Source: Paracoccaceae bacterium (GTDB lineage: Bacteria > Pseudomonadota > Alphaproteobacteria > Rhodobacterales > Rhodobacteraceae). Taken from it: a stretch of DNA of 60,967 bases. The notes under the pieces are model-generated. The model saw only the letters and a program-made list of their open reading frames with translations. It did no database searches and was not told where the DNA came from. Shown one piece after another: positions 8,138 through 16,213 of this stretch. Both the position numbers and the translations under genes were made by a program. The first letter of the stretch is position 1. Each line of letters opens with the position of its first letter. Location: positions 1 through 60,967 of the forward strand of contig NVUX02000118.1 in NCBI GenBank assembly GCA_002402045.2, in the 5' to 3' direction.

Positions 8138-8647
8138 ATGCCCTCTCGCATCCGCCTAGGATCAGGGAAGAAAGCTATGACTTGGAAACAGTTTTTTAAG
8201 CTTGCAGCTTGGGTAACGGGCCTGCTGATTGGCACCGCTTGGCTCGTCTTTTTGTTCAACTCATATATGGATTCTGGGTTTAATAGATGGCAGAAGTTTG
8301 TTGATTTTCTACCCGTCATGGCATTGTTTTCGGTTCTAGTCGCAATCGTCATCCCACCACTCCTTTTTGCAGCCCTCCATATTGGCTATTATGCCATCTG
8401 GTGGAAGGTAAACGCGCGGAAAATTGTTAAGGGGTTCAGTGCTGGAACATGGTGGGCGTTAGGATTGTGGCTCGGAGGGGCCGCTATCTTTATTATCACG
8501 CAAGTCATCGACCAAATCAAAGGCAGTAATTTTGGAGGTTTGCTTGGGATGCTACTGGTGATTTTGGCTTACACTGGCGCTTTCGGATTGTTGATTTTTC
8601 TCAAACGCCTTTCCGAATTTCGATTTATCGAGAAGTCCACCGATTAA
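8138..8647 (+). CDS. small integral membrane protein, unknown
   Basis: 169 residues from 8138, or 156 from the ATG at 8177, which has the better AGGGAAG ribosome site. Four hydrophobic segments are visible at about 18-38, 58-85, 100-120 and 132-155. No motif points to a function. It converges with the DotA/TraY-like gene and overlaps its end by 4 nt (8644-8647). In this setting it could be a conjugation or entry-exclusion accessory membrane protein, which is a guess from position only. Confidence 0.5.
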   Translation: MPSRIRLGSGKKAMTWKQFFKLAAWVTGLLIGTAWLVFLFNSYMDSGFNRWQKFVDFLPVMALFSVLVAIVIPPLLFAALHIGYYAIWWKVNARKIVKGFSAGTWWALGLWLGGAAIFIITQVIDQIKGSNFGGLLGMLLVILAYTGAFGLLIFLKRLSEFRFIEKSTD

Positions 8648-11388
8648 GGTGCGCTTGAGCCGCCACTTGAACCCGAACTGCCACCGCCTGAACCAGAGCC
8701 ACCACGACTAGCCTTGATATGTCCTCCTGCACGCTTAAAGCCATCTTTACCAGTTTCATCTCCTTTAATTGAGCGACTGACACCTCTGCTTAAGGTTGAT
8801 CCTGCGGCGACGGCTCCGATTATAACCTCTCTGGAGCCACCAATTGGATCGCCGCGACTATCGCCAAATGGCTGTGCGCTTGATCCCATCCAGCGCAACA
8901 TTCCTTTTGGAACATCGTCGACCATTTTAAAGCACATGATCGCGATATTATAAGACAAGAAAACGAAGATCATCGTATAAACCATTACGCCCATAAACCC
9001 CGTTTGCCCGCCGACTAATTCGTCTCTGGTAATGGAAACCGCAGAGTTAAATAGCGTTGTGAAGTAATACATCGCTGCGCCAAATATCACATATCCGCCA
9101 ATTAACCCCATAACGATCAATGCAGGGCGAATAATTATCATAAGCAATAACTGATACCCTTGAAGAGCGGCATCGCCGGGCATTCCTTCACCATCAATTC
9201 TTAAATGCGCCAACGCCCATAAAGGCATGGCCACAACGGCCTCAAAAATTTCTAAAATCCAACCCATGACTGCAAATGCGAAATAGACAAAAGGAATGAT
9301 GGGCAGAACATAGGCCAACATCACGCCTGCAAATAACCCAATTGTGGCAATGGCAAAGGCAATAGATGCAGCACCCCCAGCTATATTTCCAATAGCGCTG
9401 TCGCCTTTAATGATAGAAACACCACTTGCGGCAGCACCAACACCAAATGCGACTAAAGCACCACTTACGATACTATGACCACCAGCCGTAATTCTTGCCA
9501 TTGGATCAAGTGAAGGATTGTCTTTTAGGTCGTATAGGCTGCTTGCCCCAAAAATTGCAAAAACCATTTTTGCAATTTGTGATTCACCATCACTATTTGC
9601 AGATTCAAGCCTTGCATCAGCATATAGCGGGCTTGTTTTTGGGACGCCGGAGGCAATATATTGCGCAAATTTATCAAAGGAAAAATTGATAGTTTCTTCA
9701 ATTAATGTTGTTGATGCACCACTTATGCCGTATCGACTGTTCCTCAAAACCCAGCCAGCTAAGCTGCGTTCATTGTTTGTAACAATATCACCTGAATAAA
9801 TCACATTCAGAGTTGGAATCGCGGATGATATCGCCTCCATATATTTTTGGTTAATTTTACCAATATTACTATACCAGAGGCCAGCAGCCCCCCAACCTTG
9901 AGAAACCATAGTTTCTCGGTTCCCGTATGCCGCATTGGTAATGTCCTCATAAGTCGAGGCAATGGTGTTGTTAATATTTTGAGAGGTCTGTAGAGCCACA
10001 CTTGTCAATAAATCCGGTATGAAATCAAGTTTGCTCTCATCCCAATAGAATTCTGGATCAGCGTTTACGTCTATCCTAACCTTTGCAATAGCCTCAGCCG
10101 CTGGACGTACGGCATCTGCAATTGCCTTGATTTCCCGCACATAGGCTTGTTTTACTTTTGTATGAATCACCCCAATTTTATCAGACAAATCTGGCCCCCA
10201 TAGGTGCCAACCAAATATGTAGGTTCCGCCTTCGGTTCCCACTTCTCCATCTTCTGAATAAACATCAAATTCAGTAAGGTTTACCGACATGTATCCACAT
10301 GTATGGTCATCAACAGGATCCCCCTCCGTAGCGGGATCCCAAGACAGCCCGATAGATTCTTCACTATACATACGTGCCAATGAAATCATATTTGGAACGC
10401 TCGAAAAGTCTGCCAATTGAGATGTGTTTCCAAGCTCTTGAAATATTTTTACCTCTCGACCATTGCCTCTTTCAATTTGATTGAAAGAAGCTGCACAAAC
10501 TTCATTTAAGAATATGCGGCTAACCAATTCGATCATACTTCTTCGTTCTGGCATGGATGCAATATTGGTTGGTTCTGTAAATTTATCCACGAAAGTTGCC
10601 CAGATCATAGTCCCAAGCCCAGACCCCATCTTTGCGGCTTGTAACGTAATGTATTGTGCGGAATTCAAACCGCTTCCCAGCGGGACTAATAACCCTAACG
10701 CGATCACCAACCTGATAGGTGCCCAAAGGGAATTAAAGCGCTGCCCAAACGGGGTTCCAGACTTTGCAGCTTCACCGACAACGGTCATGATATAATAAAG
10801 CACGATAATTACGGCAACAACCATCATGGCCATGCTATAAAAGCCCAAAACGGCCTGTAGCCCTTCGTAAACGGGCGTTCCCAAAGGTTCTCTTGCCGCT
10901 CCGAAGAAGTTTAAATTTGCGCCAAATGTTTGCTCCAGCATTATGAGCACAACATCCGTCTGAATTTTATCCTCAGGTGTTGTGAAAAATGAAATTGATG
11001 ATGGTGATGCGGCTTGTGCCGTGCCTAAAAAGGCATAGGCCGCAATAACGACGGCTTGAATCACAACCATGATAAGCCCCACGGTTACGGCTCCAAAAAT
11101 GGCGATTTGGTCAATATTTCTCCATGACCATGTGATGTTATTAGCGGCAATTGCCAACACTTGGCGAACGCTGTACTTCCCGATATTCACCGAATGTAAG
11201 ACTTGATGATGTTGCGGGATAAGCCGCGCTGAATTCAAAACCAATGCAATTAAATAGGCAAAATGCCCAAAATGCATGCCCAAGCTTCGCAAGCGCGGCA
11301 TGATGTCTGGCTTCATGGCGTATCGAAATACTGCCTTGCCGTTGATTTTAGAAAGTAACCCTTTGTCGTCTGTGTCTGTTGCGTTCAA
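8644..11388 (-). CDS. DotA/TraY-like conjugation membrane protein
   Basis: A 914-residue integral membrane protein. Hydrophobic segments lie near residues 85-118, 180-203 and 222-240, followed by a large hydrophilic part (about 270-590) and a cluster of four or five membrane segments at about 620-830. The end is glycine/serine-rich. The arrangement and sequences such as SLWAPIRLVIALGLLVPLGSG resemble the DotA/TraY family of type IVB secretion and IncI conjugation systems. The start is a TTG at 11388 with a GAGG ribosome site; an ATG at 11316 is the alternative. No other type IVB genes (dotB, dotC, icm) are seen, so it stands alone here. Confidence 0.75.
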   Translation of the reverse strand: MNATDTDDKGLLSKINGKAVFRYAMKPDIMPRLRSLGMHFGHFAYLIALVLNSARLIPQHHQVLHSVNIGKYSVRQVLAIAANNITWSWRNIDQIAIFGAVTVGLIMVVIQAVVIAAYAFLGTAQAASPSSISFFTTPEDKIQTDVVLIMLEQTFGANLNFFGAAREPLGTPVYEGLQAVLGFYSMAMMVVAVIIVLYYIMTVVGEAAKSGTPFGQRFNSLWAPIRLVIALGLLVPLGSGLNSAQYITLQAAKMGSGLGTMIWATFVDKFTEPTNIASMPERRSMIELVSRIFLNEVCAASFNQIERGNGREVKIFQELGNTSQLADFSSVPNMISLARMYSEESIGLSWDPATEGDPVDDHTCGYMSVNLTEFDVYSEDGEVGTEGGTYIFGWHLWGPDLSDKIGVIHTKVKQAYVREIKAIADAVRPAAEAIAKVRIDVNADPEFYWDESKLDFIPDLLTSVALQTSQNINNTIASTYEDITNAAYGNRETMVSQGWGAAGLWYSNIGKINQKYMEAISSAIPTLNVIYSGDIVTNNERSLAGWVLRNSRYGISGASTTLIEETINFSFDKFAQYIASGVPKTSPLYADARLESANSDGESQIAKMVFAIFGASSLYDLKDNPSLDPMARITAGGHSIVSGALVAFGVGAAASGVSIIKGDSAIGNIAGGAASIAFAIATIGLFAGVMLAYVLPIIPFVYFAFAVMGWILEIFEAVVAMPLWALAHLRIDGEGMPGDAALQGYQLLLMIIIRPALIVMGLIGGYVIFGAAMYYFTTLFNSAVSITRDELVGGQTGFMGVMVYTMIFVFLSYNIAIMCFKMVDDVPKGMLRWMGSSAQPFGDSRGDPIGGSREVIIGAVAAGSTLSRGVSRSIKGDETGKDGFKRAGGHIKASRGGSGSGGGSSGSSGGSSAP

Positions 11389-11464
11389 TATTGCCTCGAA
11401 ATTTAGTTATACATTTAATTTACTACAAATTTTATAATAATAGGTTAATATTACTTACCTAATT

Positions 11465-11989
11465 ATGAAGAATACAGAAATTAAGTCAATCATAGAAGCT
11501 TGTAACAAACGGATATCCAAGGCTCCGAGTGGCTCAGTGATGGCTGATATTTATGTGTATTTGGGGATGGAATTGGGGCTATCGCACCTGTTGAAGCCGG
11601 AAATACTGCCGAAACATGGGGCGCAAGCATTACCTGAGAAAGCCCCAGAGATGTTTCAGAAACGTGATAATCGCTCGGAAAAACCACATGAATTTATAAA
11701 TCGGGTGTATAAATGCTGGCTGGGTAAGGGCTTGGCGCAAAACCACATTCTAAACCTCGATAAGCCGCTATACCATGCTCTCCATAACTGGATTCAGAGG
11801 AATACGTTTCCGACTAATCTTGATCTGCCAAGCAAGAAAGAAGTGAGCGATTTGGAACTGGCCACTTTGGGGCTTCAAGACGGAGGAACCTTGCCCTGTC
11901 CGTCGTTTCAAAATGATCTCAAAGATCAGATACGGCTGTATTACGCTGCGCGGAACCGCGCTAAAAAGGACAAGAAGACAAAAGATTAA
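11465..11989 (+). CDS. hypothetical mobile-element protein
   Basis: A 174-residue basic protein (start MKNTEIKSIIEACNKRISK, end RAKKDKKTKD) with no membrane segment and no motif I recognise. It is divergent from the DotA/TraY-like gene, with only about 76 bases between the two starts, so they may share a regulatory region. The lysine-rich tail could contact nucleic acid, which is only a suggestion. Confidence 0.5.
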   Translation: MKNTEIKSIIEACNKRISKAPSGSVMADIYVYLGMELGLSHLLKPEILPKHGAQALPEKAPEMFQKRDNRSEKPHEFINRVYKCWLGKGLAQNHILNLDKPLYHALHNWIQRNTFPTNLDLPSKKEVSDLELATLGLQDGGTLPCPSFQNDLKDQIRLYYAARNRAKKDKKTKD

Positions 11990-12018
11990 GTGTAGAAATT
12001 ATCGGGTATAATCGAATA

Positions 12019-12096
12019 TTGACATGATCTACATATCATTAACATGCTTTATGATCCTTACTTCATATTGACTTTTTATGATCTTTGCGCCATAGT
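12019..12096 (+). promoter_or_regulatory. hipBA promoter with three phased ATGATC repeats
   Basis: ATGATC occurs at 12024, 12051 and 12078, exactly 27 bp apart. The last two share a longer core, TTTATGATC. Candidate promoter parts are TTGACA at 12019 and TTGACT at 12067 with CATAGT at 12091. HipB proteins repress their own operon by binding repeated operators, so these repeats are the best operator candidates. The exact transcription start is not known. Confidence 0.5.
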
Positions 12097-12113
12097 GGGT
12101 GCAAGGAGTAATC

Positions 12114-12365
12114 ATGAACACAATCGCAAGAACACCCCAAGATATCGGAACCGCTTTACGCAATGCGCGCAAGTCAGCGGGCTATACGCAAAAGGCCTTG
12201 TCTGAGCGCAGTGGCATCTGGCAAGAAACTATTTCAAAAATAGAGACCGGAACCGGTAGCGCCAAGCTTGATACGATCTTTGATCTATGCGCGGCGCTTG
12301 ATTTAGAGCTCAATATATCTCCACGCAGCAAGGGTGCAGATATCGCGCTTGAGGATATCCTGTAA
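12114..12365 (+). CDS. hipB: HipB-like antitoxin, Xre-type HTH
   Basis: 83 residues from the ATG at 12114, which has an AAGGAG ribosome site; a GTG at 12099 is less likely. The helix-turn-helix spans about residues 12-65 (LRNARKSAGYTQKALSERSGIWQETISKIETG). HipB binds HipA to neutralise it and represses the operon. The stop codon directly abuts the hipA ATG at 12366, giving tight coupling, as is usual for this toxin-antitoxin pair. Confidence 0.88.
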   Translation: MNTIARTPQDIGTALRNARKSAGYTQKALSERSGIWQETISKIETGTGSAKLDTIFDLCAALDLELNISPRSKGADIALEDIL

Positions 12366-13691
12366 ATGGGTCGCAAACGCAGTTATACTCCTTTGAATAT
12401 TTTTATCGGCTCAAGGCTGGTTGGCCAGTTGGTACGTGCCTCAACGGGGGCGGTTAGCTTTGCCTATGATCAAAGCTGGCTGGATTGGGAACATAGCTTT
12501 CCGATTTCGCTCTCGCTGCCTTTACGCGCAGATCGTTATATTGGCCCTCCCGTCATTGCCTATTTTGACAACCTATTGCCAGATAATGACCAAATCAGAA
12601 CCCGCCTTGCGGGGCGTGTCGGGGCGGCTGGCACCGATGCATACAGTCTTTTGTCCATCATTGGACGTGATTGTATCGGCGCATTGCAAATCCTGCCCGT
12701 AGGCGAACAGGTTGAGAAGAGCAATACGCTCACCGGCAGACCAATGTCAGGAAGTGACATTGAGACCCTTTTGGGGAATTTGACGACACACCCACTTGGC
12801 TTGCGCCGCGATAACGACTTTCGAATTTCAGTGGCCGGTGCGCAGGAAAAAACCGCTTTGCTTTGGCATGAAGGTCAGTGGATCGAGCCAACCGGCACCA
12901 CTCCAACCACCCATATTATCAAACCGGCAATCGGCCAGCTTCCAAATGGCATGGACCTAACAGACAGCGTGGAAAATGAATATTTCTGCCTGCGGTTATT
13001 ACAAGCCTTTGGCCTTCCTGTTGCCCATACTGAAATTGCCCAATTTGGAGATATCAAGGCGCTGGTTGTGGAGCGGTTTGACCGTATCTGGGCCAAAGAT
13101 GGCCGCCTTGTTCGTCTGCCACAAGAAGATTGCTGTCAGGCGCTATCCATTCCACCAGCCCTAAAATACCAAAGTGACGGTGGCCCGGGCATTGTTGAAA
13201 TCAGCCAACTATTGCGCCGAAGTGACGAGCCGATGCAGGATCAAAAAGCCTTCTTTAAGGCCAATATCCTGTTTTGGCTGATGGGGGCCACAGATGGTCA
13301 CGCCAAGAATTTTAGCATTGCGCTAACCGTCGGCGGGCGGTTCCGCATGACGCCATTTTATGACGTGGTAAGCGTGCAACCTACATTAGACGCCCACCAA
13401 CTCAATCGCAAAGATATGAAGCTGGCCATGCGGGTTGGCGATAAAAACCACTACCGCGTTGACAAAATCACTGGTCGGCATTTTGTGCAAACGGGGCTTA
13501 AGGCTGGATTGTCAAAACAGGTTATCCATGAGGTGATAACGGATATCACCGACAATGCTGAGGTGGCTATAAATGACGCGTTGCAAAGCCTGCCTGATGG
13601 CTTTCCGGTGGATATGGCAACGTCAATCACCAACGGTATAATCGCCAGAATGCCATTATTGGCACCCGCATTTATAGAAGATGCGGATTAA
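12366..13691 (+). CDS. hipA: HipA-like toxin kinase
   Basis: 441 residues, the normal length for HipA serine/threonine kinases, which in the best-studied case phosphorylate glutamyl-tRNA synthetase and cause growth arrest. The N-terminal HipA domain is followed by the phosphate-loop motif SVAGAQEKTALL near residue 155, the catalytic GATDGHAKNFSI near 310, and FYDVVS as the metal-binding segment near 333. All key residues appear intact, so the kinase could be active. It forms an operon with hipB and probably helps maintain the element. Confidence 0.92.
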   Translation: MGRKRSYTPLNIFIGSRLVGQLVRASTGAVSFAYDQSWLDWEHSFPISLSLPLRADRYIGPPVIAYFDNLLPDNDQIRTRLAGRVGAAGTDAYSLLSIIGRDCIGALQILPVGEQVEKSNTLTGRPMSGSDIETLLGNLTTHPLGLRRDNDFRISVAGAQEKTALLWHEGQWIEPTGTTPTTHIIKPAIGQLPNGMDLTDSVENEYFCLRLLQAFGLPVAHTEIAQFGDIKALVVERFDRIWAKDGRLVRLPQEDCCQALSIPPALKYQSDGGPGIVEISQLLRRSDEPMQDQKAFFKANILFWLMGATDGHAKNFSIALTVGGRFRMTPFYDVVSVQPTLDAHQLNRKDMKLAMRVGDKNHYRVDKITGRHFVQTGLKAGLSKQVIHEVITDITDNAEVAINDALQSLPDGFPVDMATSITNGIIARMPLLAPAFIEDAD

Positions 13692-13715
13692 GAGGAGCCA
13701 CTGGCTCCCCATTTT

Positions 13716-14222
13716 CTAACCCGCCCGATAAATCAGGCGCTCTCCTGCAATTTGGGTTTCGGTATAATCAACCGCCAGATCACGGGCGATGGCATCCATA
13801 TCGATGTAATTGCTCAGATGTTCGGGGATATCGCCAAACAGACCTTCATCGACAAATTGCTCTGCCAACTCTTTCATGGTTTCGACGTGGTAGATATCAA
13901 TGTCAAAATCATCCGCTGAAACGGTGGCAGGGTCAAAGCTGTATCCGACTTCACCAACGGCGATGATAAACACCTGTTTTCCGTGATCTTCCCAATTTTC
14001 AACAGCATCGAAATACGGTCCAATATTGGCTTGGTTGATCCCCCATGCTTTGGCCAGATAACAATCAATATTTTCACCATCAATAAATTGAATTTCAAAT
14101 TCTTCAACGGGGTCGCCATAATCATTTCTGGCAATGGCGGCATTGCTTTGGAACGCCTCCAAGCTTTCAAAATAAAACCCGTTTGCAGAAATATCATAAG
14201 GTTGTGCGTATAGCTGTGTCAT
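13716..14222 (-). CDS. ardA: ArdA anti-restriction protein
   Basis: 168 residues from the ATG at 14222, chosen because of the AGGAAAAAGAC just upstream and because the family starts here; a longer reading to 14297 adds an unlikely arginine-rich leader. The protein is strongly acidic, as expected for a DNA mimic, with the ArdA-like pattern of alternating acidic and aromatic residues (EEFEIQFIDGEN, FDAVENWEDHG, HLSNYIDMDAIARDL). ArdA blocks type I restriction enzymes of the recipient when mobile DNA enters. It lies next to the defence island. Confidence 0.85.
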   Translation of the reverse strand: MTQLYAQPYDISANGFYFESLEAFQSNAAIARNDYGDPVEEFEIQFIDGENIDCYLAKAWGINQANIGPYFDAVENWEDHGKQVFIIAVGEVGYSFDPATVSADDFDIDIYHVETMKELAEQFVDEGLFGDIPEHLSNYIDMDAIARDLAVDYTETQIAGERLIYRAG

Positions 14223-14990
14223 TGTCTTTTTCCTCTCAACTGACTGGTTGCGCATGCAACCGTCTGGCCTCCGCCGAGGAGCGGGGGTGCAAGCCACAAG
14301 GGCGCTGTAAGCGGGACCAAAGCCACGCGCAGCTGCAATATAATGAAGCGAGCATGGCGAGGACCCACCCCTTGTGCCGCGTGGGGGCGGCAGCCCTAGT
14401 CATGGGAATATTAGGGGAGCGGACAGGCTCCCCTGATTGGAAATCAATCAACCAGATGATTGGGCATGGTTTGGTGCAGGTGGAGAGGTATATCTCCAAA
14501 TTCTGCGAGTGGGTTCATGGGGCGCGATAGCCCCTGATCAGTTCAGCTTTGACAAGATGGCGGCATTCAATCGGCGGACGGTTGATCTATGGGGTGTTGG
14601 GAAGAGATGAAACCTTCCCGACGAGGGATCAAACACCGATATGTTTGGATGCGGGTAAAAGGCTCAACGCCTGACTACGGGCATTGGCTTTGGGGGATAA
14701 AACGGGGGAGCGCAGCAGCCCCCTTTTCATGATTGTGTGGTACTACCACACACATCTTGCGCGTAAGACTCTTAAGCGAAAAGATGGTTTTTAAATCGTA
14801 GCATAAACGGGTCAGTCATCCAAATCTCGCAGTGACACCCAATTTGAAATGACGCCAAAATTGAGTGGTAGAGTTGCTTGAGTTTGGGTTGGCTAAAAAA
14901 AACAGTATTAGCGCTTTAAAAACATCCTAAATAATGATTTAATGATATCATGATTTAGTTATACACCAGTAAAATTTCGGAGATTTGACA
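14223..14990. other. long non-coding stretch between ardA and the defence island
   Basis: About 770 bases with no gene I can support. Readings that cross it are rich in rare or cysteine/arginine residues and lack ribosome sites. It contains GGTTGC/GCAACC inverted arms at 14246-14261, close to the ardA start, and a 9-bp palindrome at 14734-14752. Several short G-rich and C-rich hairpin pairs are also present. Long leaders of this kind upstream of ardA are known in conjugative elements, and the stretch could hold ardA control signals, a replication or transfer origin, or gene remnants. Confidence 0.45.
14734..14752. promoter_or_regulatory. palindrome TGTGTGGTA-C-TACCACACA
   Basis: A perfect 9-bp inverted repeat around one central base. 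It lies about 240 bp before the ribbon-helix-helix gene and 510 bp before ardA on the other strand. Its form is that of an operator for a dimeric repressor. The regulator is unknown; the ribbon-helix-helix protein encoded at 14991 is one candidate. Confidence 0.45.
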
Positions 14991-15170
14991 ATGACAAGTA
15001 AATCTGAGGCGACAATTCAATTAAAAATCCCTGCCGAACTTAAACGACGAATACAACAAACTGCGTTTGATAGGGATGAAACAATGAAAACATTTATTTT
15101 AAAGTCAATTAAAAAAAACGGTGTGGCCGTTGATGATTCAGTTGTTATTGATAGAAGGAAAATGCGATGA
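14991..15170 (+). CDS. ribbon-helix-helix regulator of the restriction-like operon
   Basis: 59 residues from the ATG at 14991, which follows a CGGAGA ribosome site. The segment ATIQLKIPAELKRRIQQTAFDRDETMKTFILKSIKK is a typical Arc/CopG-type ribbon-helix-helix, with one short beta strand and two helices. Such proteins bind DNA as dimers. The gene overlaps the methyltransferase start by 4 nt (15167-15170), so it leads the operon. By position it is likely to control the level or timing of the methyltransferase and nuclease, as C proteins do in other restriction-modification systems, though its fold is different. Confidence 0.75.
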   Translation: MTSKSEATIQLKIPAELKRRIQQTAFDRDETMKTFILKSIKKNGVAVDDSVVIDRRKMR

Positions 15171-16213
15171 CAACGCCATCAATTATTGTTGACCTTTTCT
15201 GTGGCGCTGGGGGCCTCAGTTACGGCTTTAAAAATCAAGGTTTCGAAATCAGTGCTGGTATTGATATTGATGAGAACTGTCGGTATCCATATCAAGAAAA
15301 CATTGAGGCACCTTTTATCAGAACCGATGTTACGGAAGTAACCCGTGAGCAACTTTTAGAATTATTTGATCCTCATAAAATTAAAATTTTAGTTGGTTGC
15401 GCTCCGTGCCAGCCATTTTCAAAATACAATCAAAAAAACAGCGATCCAAATTGGAAGCTTCTAGAATCATTTGGGCGACTGATTTCTGAAGTGAAGCCAG
15501 AGATTGTATCTATGGAAAATGTTCCACAGCTTAAGAAATTTAAAGATGGCGCTATATTAAGAACCTTCATCGACACTCTAAATAAAGCTGGATATCATAT
15601 TTCTTTCGATACGTTATTCGCACCTAATTATGGTCTGCCGCAAAGCCGTTCACGCCTTGTGCTTCTAGCGTCATTGCTAGGACCGATTTCACTGCCTGCT
15701 CCTACCCATAAAGAACAACATGTTACTGTACGCGACGCCTTATCTGACTTGCCCGCTTTGAGTGCTGGATCAGTAGATGATTTCGACAATTTACACCGCT
15801 CAGGTGGACTAAGTGACTTAAATATAAAGCGAATAAAGGCGTCTGTACAAGGTGGCTCATGGCATGATTGGCCTGAAAAACTTGTCGCCAAATGTCATAA
15901 AAGCGAAACAGGAAAGGGTTACAGATCAGTATATGGGCGTATGAGTTGGGATAAACCTTCCCCAACAATTACAACTCAATTCTATGGATTTGGTAATGGC
16001 CGATTTGGACACCCAGACCAAGATCGGGCAATTTCTCTTCGTGAAGGAGCAATTTTACAGGGATTTCCTCGCGACTATAAGTTTGTTCCCGCTGGTGAAA
16101 AGGTACGGTTAACACACGTGGGGAAAATGATTGGGAACGCAGTTCCTGTAACGTTGGCAAATGCAATTGCCAGCGCGGTAAAGCTTCACCTAGAGGAACA
16201 TCAAAATGTCTGA
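15167..16213 (+). CDS. DNA (cytosine-5) methyltransferase
   Basis: 348 residues with the ordered motifs of C5 methyltransferases. Motif I is DLFCGAGGLSYGF near residues 8-20 (AdoMet binding). Motif IV is GCAPCQPFS, with catalytic cysteine C81. Motif VI is SMENVPQL near 115. Motif VIII-like QSRSRLVLL is near 160, and C-terminal motifs IX/X are LREGAILQGFPRDY and GKMIGNAVPV. The short target-recognition part lies between about 190 and 270. It overlaps the ATPase-nuclease gene by 8 nt (16206-16213), so the two are translationally linked. The expected role is protecting host DNA from the partner nuclease. The recognition sequence cannot be read from the gene. Confidence 0.93.
   Translation: MTTPSIIVDLFCGAGGLSYGFKNQGFEISAGIDIDENCRYPYQENIEAPFIRTDVTEVTREQLLELFDPHKIKILVGCAPCQPFSKYNQKNSDPNWKLLESFGRLISEVKPEIVSMENVPQLKKFKDGAILRTFIDTLNKAGYHISFDTLFAPNYGLPQSRSRLVLLASLLGPISLPAPTHKEQHVTVRDALSDLPALSAGSVDDFDNLHRSGGLSDLNIKRIKASVQGGSWHDWPEKLVAKCHKSETGKGYRSVYGRMSWDKPSPTITTQFYGFGNGRFGHPDQDRAISLREGAILQGFPRDYKFVPAGEKVRLTHVGKMIGNAVPVTLANAIASAVKLHLEEHQNV

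Noticed and set aside
14183-14530. 115-codon open frame before the defence island
   Set aside because: It overlaps the ardA start on the other strand, has unusual composition and no ribosome site; treated as non-coding leader.
14734-14752. Possible CRISPR or repeat array in the gap before the defence island
   Set aside because: Only one palindrome occurs; no regularly spaced direct repeats with unique spacers were seen anywhere in the window.
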